Positions 22,283 to 38,856 are shown, counted from the stretch's first letter. The stretch: 64,000 bases of DNA from Aquanectria penicillioides (GCA_003415625.1 PYIU01000008.1:3410001-3474000), one strand, 5' to 3'. Program-made: numbers and translations. The notes: generated by a model not told the origin, from the letters alone.

Positions 22283-23423
22283 GACCGCGAGCGTTGCGGT
22301 GCGGCCAAAACAAAGAGTAGAGGACCCTGTGACCAAAAAGGAAAAAAAGATGAGAAATTTTTGCAGTGACTAAAGGCTGGCGTGTCATCCGCGGTGAGTA
22401 TTTATTCCTGATGCAGGCTACATCTCAAAGATCACGCCCAGCCTCCCCTCAATTATGGAGATTTCACCATTTTTCTCCACTATGCCGAGGCGGCATGGCC
22501 TATTTCAGAACCCGGTGTGTCTTTTGAGCGTGGGGGAACCGCATTACGCAATCTTGGCGAGCTCTGGCGATCAGTTGTGATTGGCTTTTCAAGTCAGATT
22601 GTGCCGTTGACGATAAGGATCAGGACGGCCTAGAGCAAGCAATTCGAGGCGGCTTATCTGAAGAAAGGATGTCGGGTATATTCTCTCATGTTAAATTTGC
22701 CAATAGATCTCTACGCGTAGAATAATACTTCCCTCTATGGGCAATGAAATTAACCATTGAGAAAAGATAGATTCAATGCATCGCTCTACCGTTACAACTG
22801 ACCAGTTTGGGCTAGTCCATGAATATGCTAAAATGTTGCCGATATCGGCTGGCCACTGAGGGTGCTATAACTATGGTGCATAACCTACTAAAAAACAATG
22901 GGAATATAGAGGGTGCGAGGTCTCAATCTAAGGACGTGCAATACGTAGCATCTTGCTCGTCTTGAGGGACAAAAAGTTACTCCGGAAAGGAAAAAAGTCT
23001 AATACCCAGTCTGTAATTCACACATGCCCCAGAAATGACCTCTCAACAACGAGGTGTATGAGTGCTGGGGCGACTTCGAAATAGGAACCTTTCTCAAGTG
23101 AGCTGCGGCTCAGTTACACGACGCCCTCAACGCCAACATCATCGTAAAAGGATTGGTTGGCCAAATTGTTCAAGGTCATCCAAAGGACTTCCTAGCAAGG
23201 GTGACGTTTAAGTTCAGCAAGTCAGTACAAAAGACAGGGGTCAGACGCGAGCTACATGCCCCAGGCTGCGCTTTGAACGGAGCATTTCCCGATTTTTCTC
23301 ACTATCATGTGCAGCTGTTTCCCCATATGGTATTCTCATTAGAAGTGAGAAAATGTTCAGCGTCATGTATGAGCCTCGCCAGAACGAAACCCACGGGATT
23401 TTATTGACGTTATGTTATAAATG
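22283..23423. other. intergenic stretch
   Basis: No gene is supported. A plus-strand frame of 84 codons (23153..23407) has no recognisable features. Confidence 0.4.
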
Positions 23424-25190
23424 CTAGACTCCTTTCTCGATGAAATTATCGGCGTATGGAATCAAGGACAATTTGGGACCGAGTGAGCTGGCAGAGCCTT
23501 TCAAGCCCGCTCTGTTCTTATCTGTCCACCACCAAATGGCCATCTCGCCATCCTGACGAAGTTTTTGGGATTCCTTAGAATAAGACGGGGATATGAGCAG
23601 GCACACCATACCTATGAATTAATACGCAAGGAGTCATCACAATGGTCAGCATGTCATTGAGACAAAGAGAGGGTTTTCAAATGTAGTCAAAGCGTACCAC
23701 CCAGGCATATTATGTTTCTGTGCACATTCATCGTCGTTCGATACATTCAGCGGGGTTACACATCGGCGTAAATCTTGAGACCACATAGCACGCGTCATAC
23801 ATTGTGGAGGCACACATTCAGTATGCTCTGTGGTGCAACTTAATACTATCCTACCATCTATAAACAAATGACTGAAGGGTAACGGCCACGAATCGATGTT
23901 GTGGGAATCACGCAGACCCTGATGAGTTCAGCCCGGAGGTCTACAAGTGAACTATACGAAAGCATAATCCTCTCATTCGTCCCCCTCGGCATAATCCACC
24001 TCCATACGGCTAGGTTGCACATTCGGGAACGACTGCAGCCGTGTGATACGAGCCCAAGTACCACAACAATATCCGTGAGATCAGGTACTTGGACACCGAG
24101 TTCACGTACTACCAATGACTACCCCATCAATGAAGTCTACAAACATGATGCCGCTGTTTACATCAGGAGATGCCATAGAGAGGCGCTGATGAACTGAGAC
24201 ATGAGATGCTTACGTGGAAGGTGCAGAGGTTATTCAGTTACAGCCAGCCCTTGGTGGATACCCTTCCATTGAACGGAATGCATTTGACACGGCATGCAAG
24301 CGATCAGTCAGTCACATCAATCGATGCGCCAATCGAAACAGATCGCAACCCGCCCGGAAACGATTTGGGGGTTCACCGGTCACATCGGTGTGTCAGGATA
24401 TACATTTTCCTGTAATATGTTCTCTTTTTGGACGCGTACCTATGCCGTGTTTGTAACTTACCATACAGGTCAGTATCTACAGAGGCATAGCTCCATGGAC
24501 TTGAGGGCTTCAGTGGCGAGCTGATATGCCGACCGGCCGGTGTGGAGTACCTCAGGGCCGAGCCGAGCAGCCGCAATGGACAAGACGTCTAAGCTACATG
24601 CAGGATAGACCGGCATTAGTGGCCGCATTCCCGCTCATCAACTTCCAATAGTTCCTGATGATCATTTGCCACGAGATGGGTCTAGGGACCTTGCGTGTCG
24701 TCAAGGCCCAGTACGGGATAGTTGGCGGGTCAAATAGTTCCCAATGCGTCTAATTGGAGTCTATTCTTCACCATGAGAACTCTATAATTTCGCCATATCC
24801 CCCCTTGTGGTCTTGTATCTCGTATCCTGCAAACACGAGGAAGCGGTCTGCAGAACAATTGGTTTCCCAGCGTCATAGCGCGAAGCAGACTTCTGTCTGG
24901 ACGCCCTCGATGCAAGGAGCTCCGTGGTCAACTAATCACAGGCAAATGCGGCAACGAAGAATGTGACGAAATAGAGTGGCGAGGGGCGTCTTCGTGTGCG
25001 GCACAAACAACTTCCCCGCTCTGTGCTCCATTGACCTGCCGGGAAGCCCGCAGCGAGCACGGTCCGTGGCGAAGTGAGGGGTTTGGACATCAGCCGCCGA
25101 GTTGCAAGCCTTGTAAGCTACAAGTGGGGGGGTTGAAGCTGCAGTTAACCGGGTCTGGGATTGTCTCGCTGAGATGGCATCCACATGTTT
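23424..25190 (-). other. possible decayed or unresolved multi-exon gene
   Basis: Several minus-strand pieces read like protein although in different frames: GAPCIEGVQTEVCFAL and SADRFLVFAGYEIQDHKGG near 24900-24800, TIPYWALTTRKVPRPISW near 24720, LDVLSIAAARLGPEVLHTG near 24580, LGVQVPDLTDIVVVLGLV near 24090, and an end at 23424 (LSLIPYADNFIEKGV). Some breaks could be introns, others look like true stops. I do not recognise a family and could not build a consistent gene model. Confidence 0.25.
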
Positions 25191-25952
25191 CCGTTGCAGG
25201 CGCCACAGGGGCTATACAGGAATGATCTTCCCAAGGGGACAGACGGGGCATCAGTTGGCCATGGAGCTATCATATGCCATTAGTGCACCTGATTGGTTCG
25301 AGTCTCGGGATGGACCTGTCGGCAGAGGATCACTCAACGCCACACGATCAAGTGCTCTCAATGATGACACCATGCAGGCAGTGGCAGATGGCCCATTTGA
25401 ACTGTGTACTTGTCAGAAATGCGACTAAATAGAACTCCCTAATATCCAATCGGAGTTTGAGCGGATTATATCCGTCCATGTTTGGATAGGCACATGTGAA
25501 TGGTGTATAGCTATGTCTATTGTGGTCAACCTCAACCGTGCCGTCCATCCTCTCTGTATGTCTCACGCAGAGCCTATCCGAAGTATACTCATAGGCTACG
25601 GATAGAAGGAGAAGAATGTGATGCATCTTTCAGCCAGCCACAGCGTCGACTGGATGGGGTCGTGGAAGAGGTTGTAACATGTCACTACCACCTGCCAGTG
25701 CAGGGACGGGCTGAACCGATCTCAAACTGGGAGAGGGGACAACGAGAGTCGTGCGATGCCAAGTTAACAGTCAAGAAAAGACCTTAAAAGGGTGATTTAC
25801 GAGGTACACTAAAGTATATAAATGAGGCCGTGTTCCTCCTGGAACAAATCTCTCTTCAGCCCTTCACGCTTCATCACTCGACTCTCAAGAAGCACGACAT
25901 TCTCACACCTTCAAAGCCACTTCTTCTTTAGAAAACCAACCCCTCACACAAA

Positions 25953-26390
25953 ATGTCGCACAACACTGTTGGCAACGGCGAGTGGTTGATGAAGGGCAAC
26001 AGCCTGTGGAGCCAGGACGGCTCTGTCGAGTTTAAGATGCAAGGAGATGGCAAGATCGCCGTCTACTGGGGAGGCCAATGTCGATTCCAGAACACTGCCA
26101 ACCAGCGCCAGGATATCAAGGGCATCCACATGCAGGAAGATGGTAACATGGTCATGTAGTAAGTACCGCTCGTTTACCCATTTACATCCGGCACACGCCG
26201 CAGCTTGGATTGAGAACTCGGTGTGCTGATACGTCTTATGAACAGCGACAACAACGGCAAGGCTGTCTGGTCCACTGATACCGCAAGCCCCAAGGGTGAC
26301 AGCACCGTCATCTGCGCTGTTCAGAACGATGGCAACGTTGTTCTCTACAAGGGCACCCCCATCTGGTCCAGCAACACCTACAAGGGCTAG
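25953..26390 (+). CDS. small bulb-type (GNA-like) mannose-binding lectin
   Basis: Exons 25953..26158 and 26246..26390 (87-nt intron) give 116 aa with no signal peptide. The protein is a single beta-prism II lectin domain with three repeats. The family sugar-binding motif is QxDxNxVxY: repeat 1 is QGDGKIAVY (N and V changed), repeat 2 QEDGNMVMY and repeat 3 QNDGNVVLY (both perfect). Repeats 2 and 3 should bind mannose; repeat 1 probably not. A TATA-like TATATAAA at 25815-25822, a CT-rich leader and an ACAAAATG start context suggest strong expression. Such cytoplasmic fungal lectins are often linked to defence against nematodes, insects or microbes; that role is only an inference here. Confidence 0.88.
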
Positions 26391-26786
26391 AATACAATAG
26401 CATAAGGACGTCGATGCAACATCCACGGAGATGGAAACTTGTGAAACTGAAGTGGGGTGCGAGTGAACATCGGTTATTAACTAGTATTCACCATAGCCAG
26501 TGGTACCCGATCCTTTGCTAGCTAGGATATGAATACAGACCCCCTCTTCCACAACGAAGTGCCTTCTCTAAATGTAAAATCCTTGACATAGCCATGACAT
26601 AATAAGTATTATTGTTTGCAGCCAAATACATGCCGAGGGCCCCAATTGAGTGCTAAATATTGAACCCGGCATTGCAACACATTCTTCTAACGCACCTCCT
26701 TCGCATTTCGCTCTGCAAAGTCTGCGGCCCGGATAGTACAACTGCGAATAAAGCAACCCTTCTACTACTACCGGAAGAACCTGGGG
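26391..26786. other. intergenic stretch
   Basis: The 3' flank of the lectin gene; no gene or repeat recognised. Confidence 0.4.
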
Positions 26787-28350
26787 CTAGTGGTTGGGAC
26801 ACACAACTGAGGTCACAAGGACCAAGATAACTCGAGTGTAGTTCATGAAGTATCCCAGACGCTTTCCGAGGGAGAACTCCGGAGGGTTGGTCAAAACCAT
26901 GTCACGGCCTCGAATGAGCAAAATTATGATTGGTGCAGCGTATGACAGGTTGAGGAAAAAAGTGCAGCTGGAGATGTAGGCATTGAAGGCTACGTCAGGA
27001 CCTGCGAATTATTTTTGGCGCCGATATTCCACGGAACATGAGTGATGCAGCTTACCAAGGTAGATGAGACCAAACAAGAGGTTGAAAATGGCCTGGACGA
27101 TAATGGCGCGCACGGGGACATTGAGCTTCGAATAGAGATGAGAAAGACTTAGGGTTAGGTGACACATCCGTTGGCTCCGTTGACGAAGCAGAGTGCTACA
27201 GCTACACTCAGAGCGGTTGAAGCTGCGTTGCTGCCAGTTGCTTGCTGGATCAGCTCGGTCAGAGGGCTCTGGGTGGGCGAGGCCAAAAGGACGTATAGGT
27301 TGACGAAGCAGAAGAGCAGGACGAGAATAAAGGCGATGCTACTACATCTGTTAGTAAGTAGTTATCAAAGAGGAAGAAAGCGTGTTACACTAACGTTACG
27401 CCTCCAATGAGAACAGACGCAATCATGGCAATGGGTGCGTCTCTGGCAGGGTCGGGCATCTCCTCAGTCATGTGAGCGACGGCATCAAAACTACACACAG
27501 GTTAGTGCACATGTTCTGGGCAAGTTTGATATACACTGACCTAATGAGACTCAGAGCGGATTGAAGCAGTCTACGCATCCAAGCAGTTCCATCGCTCCAG
27601 CCGGTGGTAAGCAAAGATGTTCAATAGCACGCCGACAATAGATACTGCAACAAACATCAGGTATGGGCCCCATTTTGTAATCTCGTAGGTATAGCCAGAG
27701 CCTGCTACTGCAGCGGCGGCAAGGAATCGAGCTGTTAGATGTTAGATTGAATGCTTTTGCGTCAATGTTTAGCCCATACCTCCAAAGTAGGCAGCGATCG
27801 TGTTCAGTGTAAGCTAGCCGGCAATGTTCGTCCATCCGACAAGGAAGCTCTGCTGCTTGTTAGTGCATGTACAATCAATCCAGGCAGCGCGCCTCTCGCC
27901 ATTGACATTTTCCACTTTTCAGTGGACAGGGCATAAGCATGATGATACTGTTCTCCAGCAATGGGCCATAGCGAAGCGAGCTCGCCCATGCTAGCCCTTG
28001 CGCAGATGTTGCACGGCACGCAGAAATTCAATCCCTACACGAAAGAGACCGAACCGCCAGACGGCATGACCAATCCGATGGATCCAGCAAGGGAAATCCA
28101 AGTACTATAGAAATTAGCATGATGATGGTTTTCTCCTTGCTTCAAGAGGATTGTGTACTTGAGAATGGCAAAATGCCATGCCAATCATGGTGATTTTGGA
28201 GAAGCGCTTCTGGAGATTGCCTCCGTGCCCTGAGGTTGGCTCGCCATGGTGATTTCCAAGTTTGCGACTGTCGATGCTTTCGAGAGCAGAGATTAATGGG
28301 ACCCGAAGATATTCTGTCCCTCGCAAACAAGATATAAACGGGATCACAGG
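26787..28350 (-). pseudogene. decayed APC-type amino-acid/choline permease
   Basis: Read on the minus strand, pieces follow the order of a fungal APC permease: FSKITMIGMAF, SLAGSIGLVMPSGG, ASLWPIAGEQYH, VGWTNIAG, YEITKWGPYLMFVAV, GWSDGTAWMRRLLQSALSL, AVAHMTEEMPDPARDAP, VALCFVNGANGCVT, LNVPVRAIIVQAIFNLLFG, FNAYISSCTFFLNLSYAAP and KRLGYFMNYTRVILVLVTS. Damage is clear: an extra base in a T-run (28170-28173), a TAG at 28035-28037, a TAG replacing the expected Trp codon after NIAG (27814-27816), a frame change near 27610, and a deletion of about 20 codons near 27150. The last membrane span and tail are missing: the sequence stops at what looks like an intron donor (about 26807). Some introns keep good GT..AG ends, so decay is fairly recent. 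Confidence 0.82.
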
Positions 28351-29084
28351 TTTGTTAATCTAACCACGGACGCCGGGTGTCGCCTGTACTACAGAACCCG
28401 TCGCCTGACCCAAGGCTGAGAACAGATAAAAGAGTCTCGACACGCGGCGGCCCCTGATGGCCAAGGCAATCAAAATATCGCGGGAGAGCAGGGTGTTATC
28501 ATGAGGCACTAGGCCGAGAAGGGCAGTCATTAGCAAAGGAAAGCCGCCTGGAGGTCAGTGGGTCGACGGAATCAGCTGCGGGGTGCGTCTGGAGCTGAAT
28601 GAGATAACTGAGAGATAAGAGCTCGGCAGAGGTGGTCGATGATGCTTATTGGTGCTCCAGGTAGTTGATTCGAGAAGAGTAACGTCTCCGCTGGGGATTC
28701 CACGCTGCTGGATCCGGCACTTTGACGTGTCGCAGCCGTATTTTCCAAGCCAGGAGGTGAGTTGGAGAGATGGGCATGAATCGCTTAATTATTGAGAGTC
28801 TTTCTTTGTAGTCCCATATGGCGATGGGTTACTGCCTTAGCGAAGAATGTAACGTCCACGGCTCGTATCGTCTCATGTCTTAGTCAATTCACGGATAGTT
28901 CATCACAACTGAGGCTCGAGCTTAAGCGTCGAAACTAGATCAAAATCCCTACCGATCACTTAGTACAATTTTCGTAATTGAATGAACTGGTAGCCAATTA
29001 TTTGATATGCTTAATTCTGACCACCTGTACAATAAATCGTATCTCATCATAGGCACTCGGCCAGATCTTAACTTAATTTCATGC
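28351..29084. other. intergenic stretch
   Basis: Upstream of the permease relic and downstream of the regulator gene. No gene is supported. Confidence 0.4.
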
Positions 29085-31114
29085 TTAACCCATCAATGTT
29101 TCGAAGCCTTTCTCTATCATGACATCCATCCAGTAAATATTCTGCTGCTTCTCGTCCATCCAAGCCCATGTTTCTTTGATCAGAGTTAGCATTTGCCGCA
29201 CAGGTTTTGCCGCTAGAACATTCTCGAAATAGGACAGTCGAGATATAATAGTCCTCCTGGCTTGTAAAATATCAGTAAGTGTTGGGGTCACCTTGATCCT
29301 GGGACTCGATGCGATGCTTGCCACAGGGGCGTGTTGCAAGTTGGTGATGGAGCGGAATGGGCGGTTGAGAGGCAGCTCGCTGCAAATACTGACCAGCAGC
29401 AGTGGCTGAATGGAGCGGCTTCGCGACGACACAGGGACGTCTTGGACTAAATCCAGGATATGAAGGGCCAAGCAGGTCAACCAGGTATCTATCATGGATC
29501 CAGCGTCTGCAGGAGAGCCGCTGGTTTCGGGTGTTCTTGAACATAAAGAATGGCTGGCATAATCCCCGGTGGGATCGCAAAACGAAAGTAAATCTGGGAA
29601 ATTTCTGTAGACCTGCAGCAAACCCATGCACCGGTAGGCTTCTGCAATCTTTAGTAGATGGACTGTTGGGGTCATTTCGTCGCCCGAGTCAACCACTGCA
29701 GCCTCCATTGGCAGGTCAATTGCACATAGTTTTGCGTGGAGCTCTTCCGCAGCTTGAATGGCATTTCTCGCCTGCTCAATATCTTCTCTTGAAGAGTATT
29801 GGCGTGATCGAATTCTGGTTCGCTCCCTTCTAACCAAGCGTCCAACCTTAGCCAGCAGTTCCTGCACTTCAATGCCGAGTCCTGTCTGCGGGTGAGGCAT
29901 ACGAAGTTCCCACTGCTGGGTTATGATGGAGCGGGCTGGCGGCTGCTGAAGATACGGTGCCGTTGGATATGCCAGGTCTTGGTCAGTGACAAATGATAGG
30001 AGCATTCGCCAATAAGTCAGAGAATTATAGAAGAATTCCTTCTGCTTGTCGCCCAACGGGATGTTTTTGCAGCTTCCATCGGGAGCGAAGACTGTTTTTG
30101 CGAGGAGGTTGAATTCAGCCAGGCCCAAGCTGCCTGCATCATGCCATGAAAGGCTCATACCAAGCATGACCAACGCCAACAAAGACGAGGTATCCATTTG
30201 GGACACATTGGCTTCTTTCTTCACGCAGCTGACTGCTGCATCTCGGAGCTGGCGGCTGACGGAATTGAGATTGGGCGATACCTCTGATAGGCAAGCAGCG
30301 GCCATGCTCTGAATGATAAAATAGAGGGACTGCGAATTAGACCATACATTGGAAATGGCTGTTCGGTAGGGATTCATTTGACTGTCGTAGCAAGACATGA
30401 GCCCACACACTTCCTTGAAGTAGTACTCGACGAGTATTGACGAATGGTCCTGGAGGGCTCGGGATAGTGGCAGCTCGCAACGAGGGCTTGAAAGTTGACC
30501 TAGCGGCGTTCGGCGCTCTAAAGCAGCTGACCCTGCTGGTACGGTGCGAAGGAGAATATCTGGCCATAGTTCCTCCGGGCTCAACTCTTGCCATTCGGTG
30601 TATGAATTTGACCCCGGCACAGGATCAAGGCTAAACTGTTGTGCGTCTTCCATTTGCAGAAAGGGGAGTGGCGTGTCGTACTCTTGGGTCCCGACGCTTT
30701 CGGTATAAAAGATGTCCGTGAATTGGTCCAAGAATTCAGGAGTGCAGAGGTCTGGGGCAGTCTGATCTTGCGACTTTGATGAGTCAAATGCATACGCTAA
30801 CACTCCCCCAGGGCTTCGGGATCCAATGTTGCCAGGAGTCTTGGGTCCGGCCTTAGAGGCTCTTGACCCTGATGCCCATTTCACGGGTTTTTGATAGCCC
30901 GGGCAGGGAATTCCCAGCCTCTCACAGCGAGAGCAGGCCGGCTTGGCTTCGTCGCATTTAAGCTACACCAACAGTCAACAGTCAACTCTCAGCGAAAGTG
31001 GGATGCCTCAAAAGTAGGGGAAGGGCCACATACTCTTTTGGATTTGCAAACGGCGCATCCATTGCGAGATCTTGTGATGTTCTTGCGCACCGAAAGAGAC
31101 ATGGGAGCATCCAT
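29085..31114 (-). CDS. Zn2Cys6 transcription factor
   Basis: Exons 31114..31034 and 30962..29085 (71-nt intron) give 652 aa. The zinc cluster spans Cys20-Cys47 in C-x2-C-x6-C-x6-C-x2-C-x6-C spacing and is split by the intron right after CAVCKSKR; exon 2 resumes with LKCDEAKPACSRCERLG. The long helical remainder (YYFKEVCGLMSCYDSQMNP, SLLALVMLGMSLSWHD) fits the Fungal_trans_2-type middle domain that follows such fingers. Neighbours are the permease relic and an esterase, so its targets cannot be read from context. Confidence 0.87.
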
Positions 31115-31955
31115 GGCTAGTGATGAGTTAGACTATTACAGTATGCTGCTGTATGAACGAGTGGATCATGGCACAAGAATGAGCGTGGGCCGTGATGGCA
31201 GCGCTTTTGGACGTGACGGTTCACGTGCGAGCCAGATGTGGCTCGTGCGTCACATTAGCTGTTAACGTCTTAGTTGCGAACAAGTGCTTATTATCGGCCT
31301 AGAGTGCAAGGGCTCGATGGATAAGACTTATTGGATACATGAGGGTTTCTTGGGTGGGGATACGTCTAGTTGGCTATGCTCAACGAGTTAATGGATGCAA
31401 ACGCATTTCTAGAAGACCGATATATAATGACTGGTGACATAATTGGTGAAAGGGGACACGTGCCTTGTTGCGAAGCTCAAACGAGAGATGAACAACCGAA
31501 CTTGGCGATTTGCTATCCAGAGCCTGCTGACATTTCTTGCTAGTTTCGGTATTGGGTCTGAAATCATCTTGTACTACCACATATTTTAGACATACAACAA
31601 GAAAAAAGAAGAAAAAGGATGAAGTGACTGGCTCGTTTCGAATAGTTTGTTCCACTAAATCATTGTTCTCCACTGTGGGTGTTTCTTGGATATAGGGTAG
31701 TTGCACCACTTGTCGAATGCCGGGGATATCCTTAGCGCGTCCATACAACTCAAGCACCTCCCACCTTTGACAGCAAATGAATCAATGTTTAATTTCTACC
31801 ACGGTTATCATCGTGCCACTGATGGTTTCAATTGACTGACGAAGCATTAGGAAGAAGGTGAACAAGAAGAATGCCATCACACTATATATACATGTGCATC
31901 TATACACACAACCCATTACACGTATTAGAACGCTTGTAAAAGCCTACGTGTTGGG
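31115..31955. other. intergenic stretch
   Basis: Promoter of the regulator gene and 3' flank of the esterase gene. A 125-codon minus frame at 31380..31757 has no family signature and is probably chance. Confidence 0.4.
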
Positions 31956-32867
31956 CTACTGCTGAACGGTCCACAGCAACCACTTGGTCATCTCGTTGAT
32001 TGCCACAGAGGCCTCGGGAATCGGCAACACGGGCCATATATGCATCATGGCCTCTCCAAAGAAAAACTCCACATCGACCCCTTGCTCCTGCGCCAAGGCC
32101 ACAAATTTCTTGGTGTCGGGCGTCAGCAAATCCGCTCCACCAGCGAATACTAACATTGGAGGCAGTCCCGTAAGGTCCCCGTAAATAGGACTCAAGCGAG
32201 GATCTTTAGTGTCCAGGTCCGGACAGACCAAGCGCGTCATCTCTGCAACCCCTGGGACATCAAGCCACGGATCGGACTTGGCAGCGGCGTGAAGCTCCGG
32301 GTTCGTCAGACTATAGTCAATGCATGGAGAGATGAGTAACAGGCGCGATGCTACGGGCAAGCCATTGTCAGTAGCATGGCGTGTGAGAGCAAGCGTCATG
32401 GTGCCACCGGCCGAGTCACCCCCGCACCAAAACAGCTTGTTGTCTGCCACAGATGCCGCAGCGATTTCATTGTAGAGAGGCTGTACGGCCTCGTATATCC
32501 TGAGGAGTTTGACTTCTGGCCCGAGAGGGTATATCGGTACTGTGACGGTGGCTCCGAGCCGTTTTGTGATCTCAGCAACAAGACCCCAATGCTGCGGGGT
32601 CATGTTGAAGATGAAGCCGCCGCCGTGTAGGTATAGAAGGTTGGCATCGATGGGCTTGTCGGACTTGGGCGAAAGGGTGTAAACAGTGTAGCCGTATTGT
32701 TGTCTCTCTTGTATCTGAAACTGGTTGTAGAGCTTCTTCGGAGGAGCCGGGTCCCGAGTCTTTCGGTCGTCGTCAACGGCCTTTCGGAGGGCCTCTGCAG
32801 ACTGGCAAGTGCTCTTGGCCGTGAACCACACAAGCCAGCTGAAGAGGTAACTTTGAAAACTAGGCAT
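31956..32867 (-). CDS. alpha/beta hydrolase, hormone-sensitive-lipase family esterase
   Basis: One exon, 303 aa. The HSL oxyanion motif is LYLHGGGFIF, the nucleophile elbow GGDSAGG, the acid ADLLTPD, and the catalytic His MMHIWP, all at the usual spacing. A hydrophobic N-terminal stretch (SYLFSWLVWFTAKS) could be a signal anchor. The start is the Met nearest the family N-terminus; the open frame runs 22 codons further upstream without protein-like sequence. Family members hydrolyse short acyl esters, and some fungal ones act on secondary metabolites; no substrate can be named. It diverges from the Pth11-like gene. Confidence 0.85.
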   Translation of the reverse strand: MPSFQSYLFSWLVWFTAKSTCQSAEALRKAVDDDRKTRDPAPPKKLYNQFQIQERQQYGYTVYTLSPKSDKPIDANLLYLHGGGFIFNMTPQHWGLVAEITKRLGATVTVPIYPLGPEVKLLRIYEAVQPLYNEIAAASVADNKLFWCGGDSAGGTMTLALTRHATDNGLPVASRLLLISPCIDYSLTNPELHAAAKSDPWLDVPGVAEMTRLVCPDLDTKDPRLSPIYGDLTGLPPMLVFAGGADLLTPDTKKFVALAQEQGVDVEFFFGEAMMHIWPVLPIPEASVAINEMTKWLLWTVQQ

Positions 32868-33599
32868 TTCAATAGAATGGCGAATGCTGAGGCGTACGGG
32901 TAGATGGCGTGTACACGGCGGATGGCGGATCAAGGGGAGACTACTATGGCTTAATAATTGCTTCTAGTACTGCCTCCTGTTCCTTTAGGGACAGAAGTAT
33001 GGTAGCATGAAGACCTAGGAGGCTACTAGGGTGCTGGTTCCCGAGTTGCAAAAGAACCAACAGCCTTCACAGGGGCATCGGAGCAAAGCAGCAGGTGTAG
33101 ACCATCAAAACTGGCCCCTGTATAGATATTGGGTGTTTTTGAAGTCTGGAATCCCTTCTACGTCACCTTCATTGGTTAGAGCAAGGGACGGATGCAACAT
33201 GGGCCCCTAGTGGCCGTTTCTAGTACTAGTAGCGTCGCATCACTGAACCCCAGAACCAACACGTAGTAATTGTACCTGTAGCGCGGAGATCCCAGTTGTG
33301 TCCTGAATAGCACTGAGCCGACCAATCGAGCAAGCAGAGTCAGCAAGTCGGGCCTGTCCCGGGTTCCGCGGAACAAAGGGGTTGTCCCGAACGACTGGGG
33401 CAGCCTCGTTCCCTGCGCCTCTCTCATGCGCACTACAACTGGATTTGTGGCGTTCGCTTGGGATAGATAATGCTGTTTCCCCACTGGTGTTGGTGTCGCT
33501 GTTCGCTCTCCCTAACACGGCGAGAGCCTTTTAGCCTATCCTCGATCAACGGTCGAGGCCCATCAATACGCATCCGTCAACAACGGAGCCTCGACGGCC
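32868..33599. promoter_or_regulatory. divergent promoter region, esterase / Pth11-like gene
   Basis: The stretch separates two diverging start codons by 732 bp. Short overlapping frames on the minus strand (33176..33518) are not protein-like. No specific element was identified. Confidence 0.35.
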
Positions 33600-34982
33600 A
33601 TGGCAGTTGACGATAAAGGCCCGCAACTGCAGGCCGTTTGCATCACCTTTGTTGTCTTGGCCGCTGTGTCTGCTCTGTTGAGGTTTTACGTCCGAGTATG
33701 CCTGGTCAAGTCTTTTGGCGTCGACGATTGGTTCATGGTTGCAGCCCTGGTAAGTTGCCGAACCCGCCATCTCCAAAACTTTTGGGCGAATCACTTACTT
33801 TAAAAACTAGATATCCTTTGTGCTTTTTGTCTCTAGTGCCATACTCGGCGTTCACTTTGGTGCTGGCCTTCACATTTGGGTTATTCCCACAGACGACAGG
33901 ATACAAGCGATAAAAGTAAGCATACGCGCAGTTTGTAAGCGAACGGATATTGGTTTCTAACAACAACATAAAAAGTGTTGGTGGTTCTGCTATCTCTGGT
34001 ATTGCCTCACCATGACGGCATCCAAAATATCCATCGGCTATTTCCTTATTCGGGTGATAGTCAAGAGAAGTCGCCTAATGATAGTCTACGGCGTCATGGG
34101 CTTGACCATTCTGTCTGGCATTGCCTTCTTCTTTCTGACCCTATTCCAGTGCAGCCCAGTTCCCAAGTTTTGGGACCGAGAGAAGTCTGGAAAGTGTCTT
34201 GGGATGGAGGCTGTCATCGACATCACATATGTGTACGGCGCGTGTAGCATCGTATGCGATTTTACATGCACGCTGTTGCCCATATTCATCATATGGGGGC
34301 TGAACATGGACAAGAGGAGTAAGATCGCGCTCATGCCTATCATGGCATTGGCCTGCGTGTCCGTGATGTTGTTTTCCCATCTGGGATTGATTTGAAACTG
34401 ACAAACCGTCAGGGCAAGTTCGGCTACGGTGGTACGCTTCGCGTATTGCAAAGACGCGAAAAGTGAAGATTTTCTCTGTGGGTCGCTCTATTCTAGCTAC
34501 TACCTTGCACTATGTGACGTGTATGATATACAGAGTCAAAACTAACGCTTTTAGACGCGACGATCAATATTGTTATTTGGTCTACGATAGAACAAGGTCT
34601 CGCCGTCGCGGCAGGAAGCCTTGCCACACTCCGCCCATTGCTTCGACTCGTAGCACAACGACTCGGCTTTACAGCCGCCCGACCCTCCGAGCTCAAAGAC
34701 TCTGAGCCGCAAGACGGTTTCGCGTACGGCCGGCGATCGCGCAATAACTCTTCAAGCAGGCCTGGCGATGCCTTGCACCTAGCTCCAATAGGACGGCCCC
34801 ATGGAGCACAACGTGTGGCGAGTGATTTGGCAGGAAAGGATGATGTGGTGTGGAAATCACGGCCGATTCCAGATAATGAGAGTGAGGAAGAACTTACGGC
34901 ACTCAGTAGCAACAGCGCTCAACACGGAAGGGGAAATACCCCAAGAGTTGCAACATTCAAAATGGGAGAAGATCGGGTTTGA
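33600..34982 (+). CDS. Pth11/rhodopsin-like integral membrane protein
   Basis: Five exons, 33600..33749, 33811..33915, 33976..34358, 34413..34477 and 34555..34982, give 376 aa. Membrane spans and family motifs of fungal rhodopsin-domain proteins are present: VDDWFMVAAL, GVHFGAGLHIW, CWWFCYLWYCLTMTASKISIG, LTLFQCSPV, the WSTIEQGLAVAAGSLATLRP segment in the last span, and a polar Ser-rich cytoplasmic tail. The donor of intron 3 (GTCCGT) is weak; a second GT nine bases later would add three residues in the same frame. These receptors sense surface or host cues in plant and insect pathogens; the ligand is unknown. Confidence 0.82.
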
Positions 34983-38856
<3,874 letters not shown>

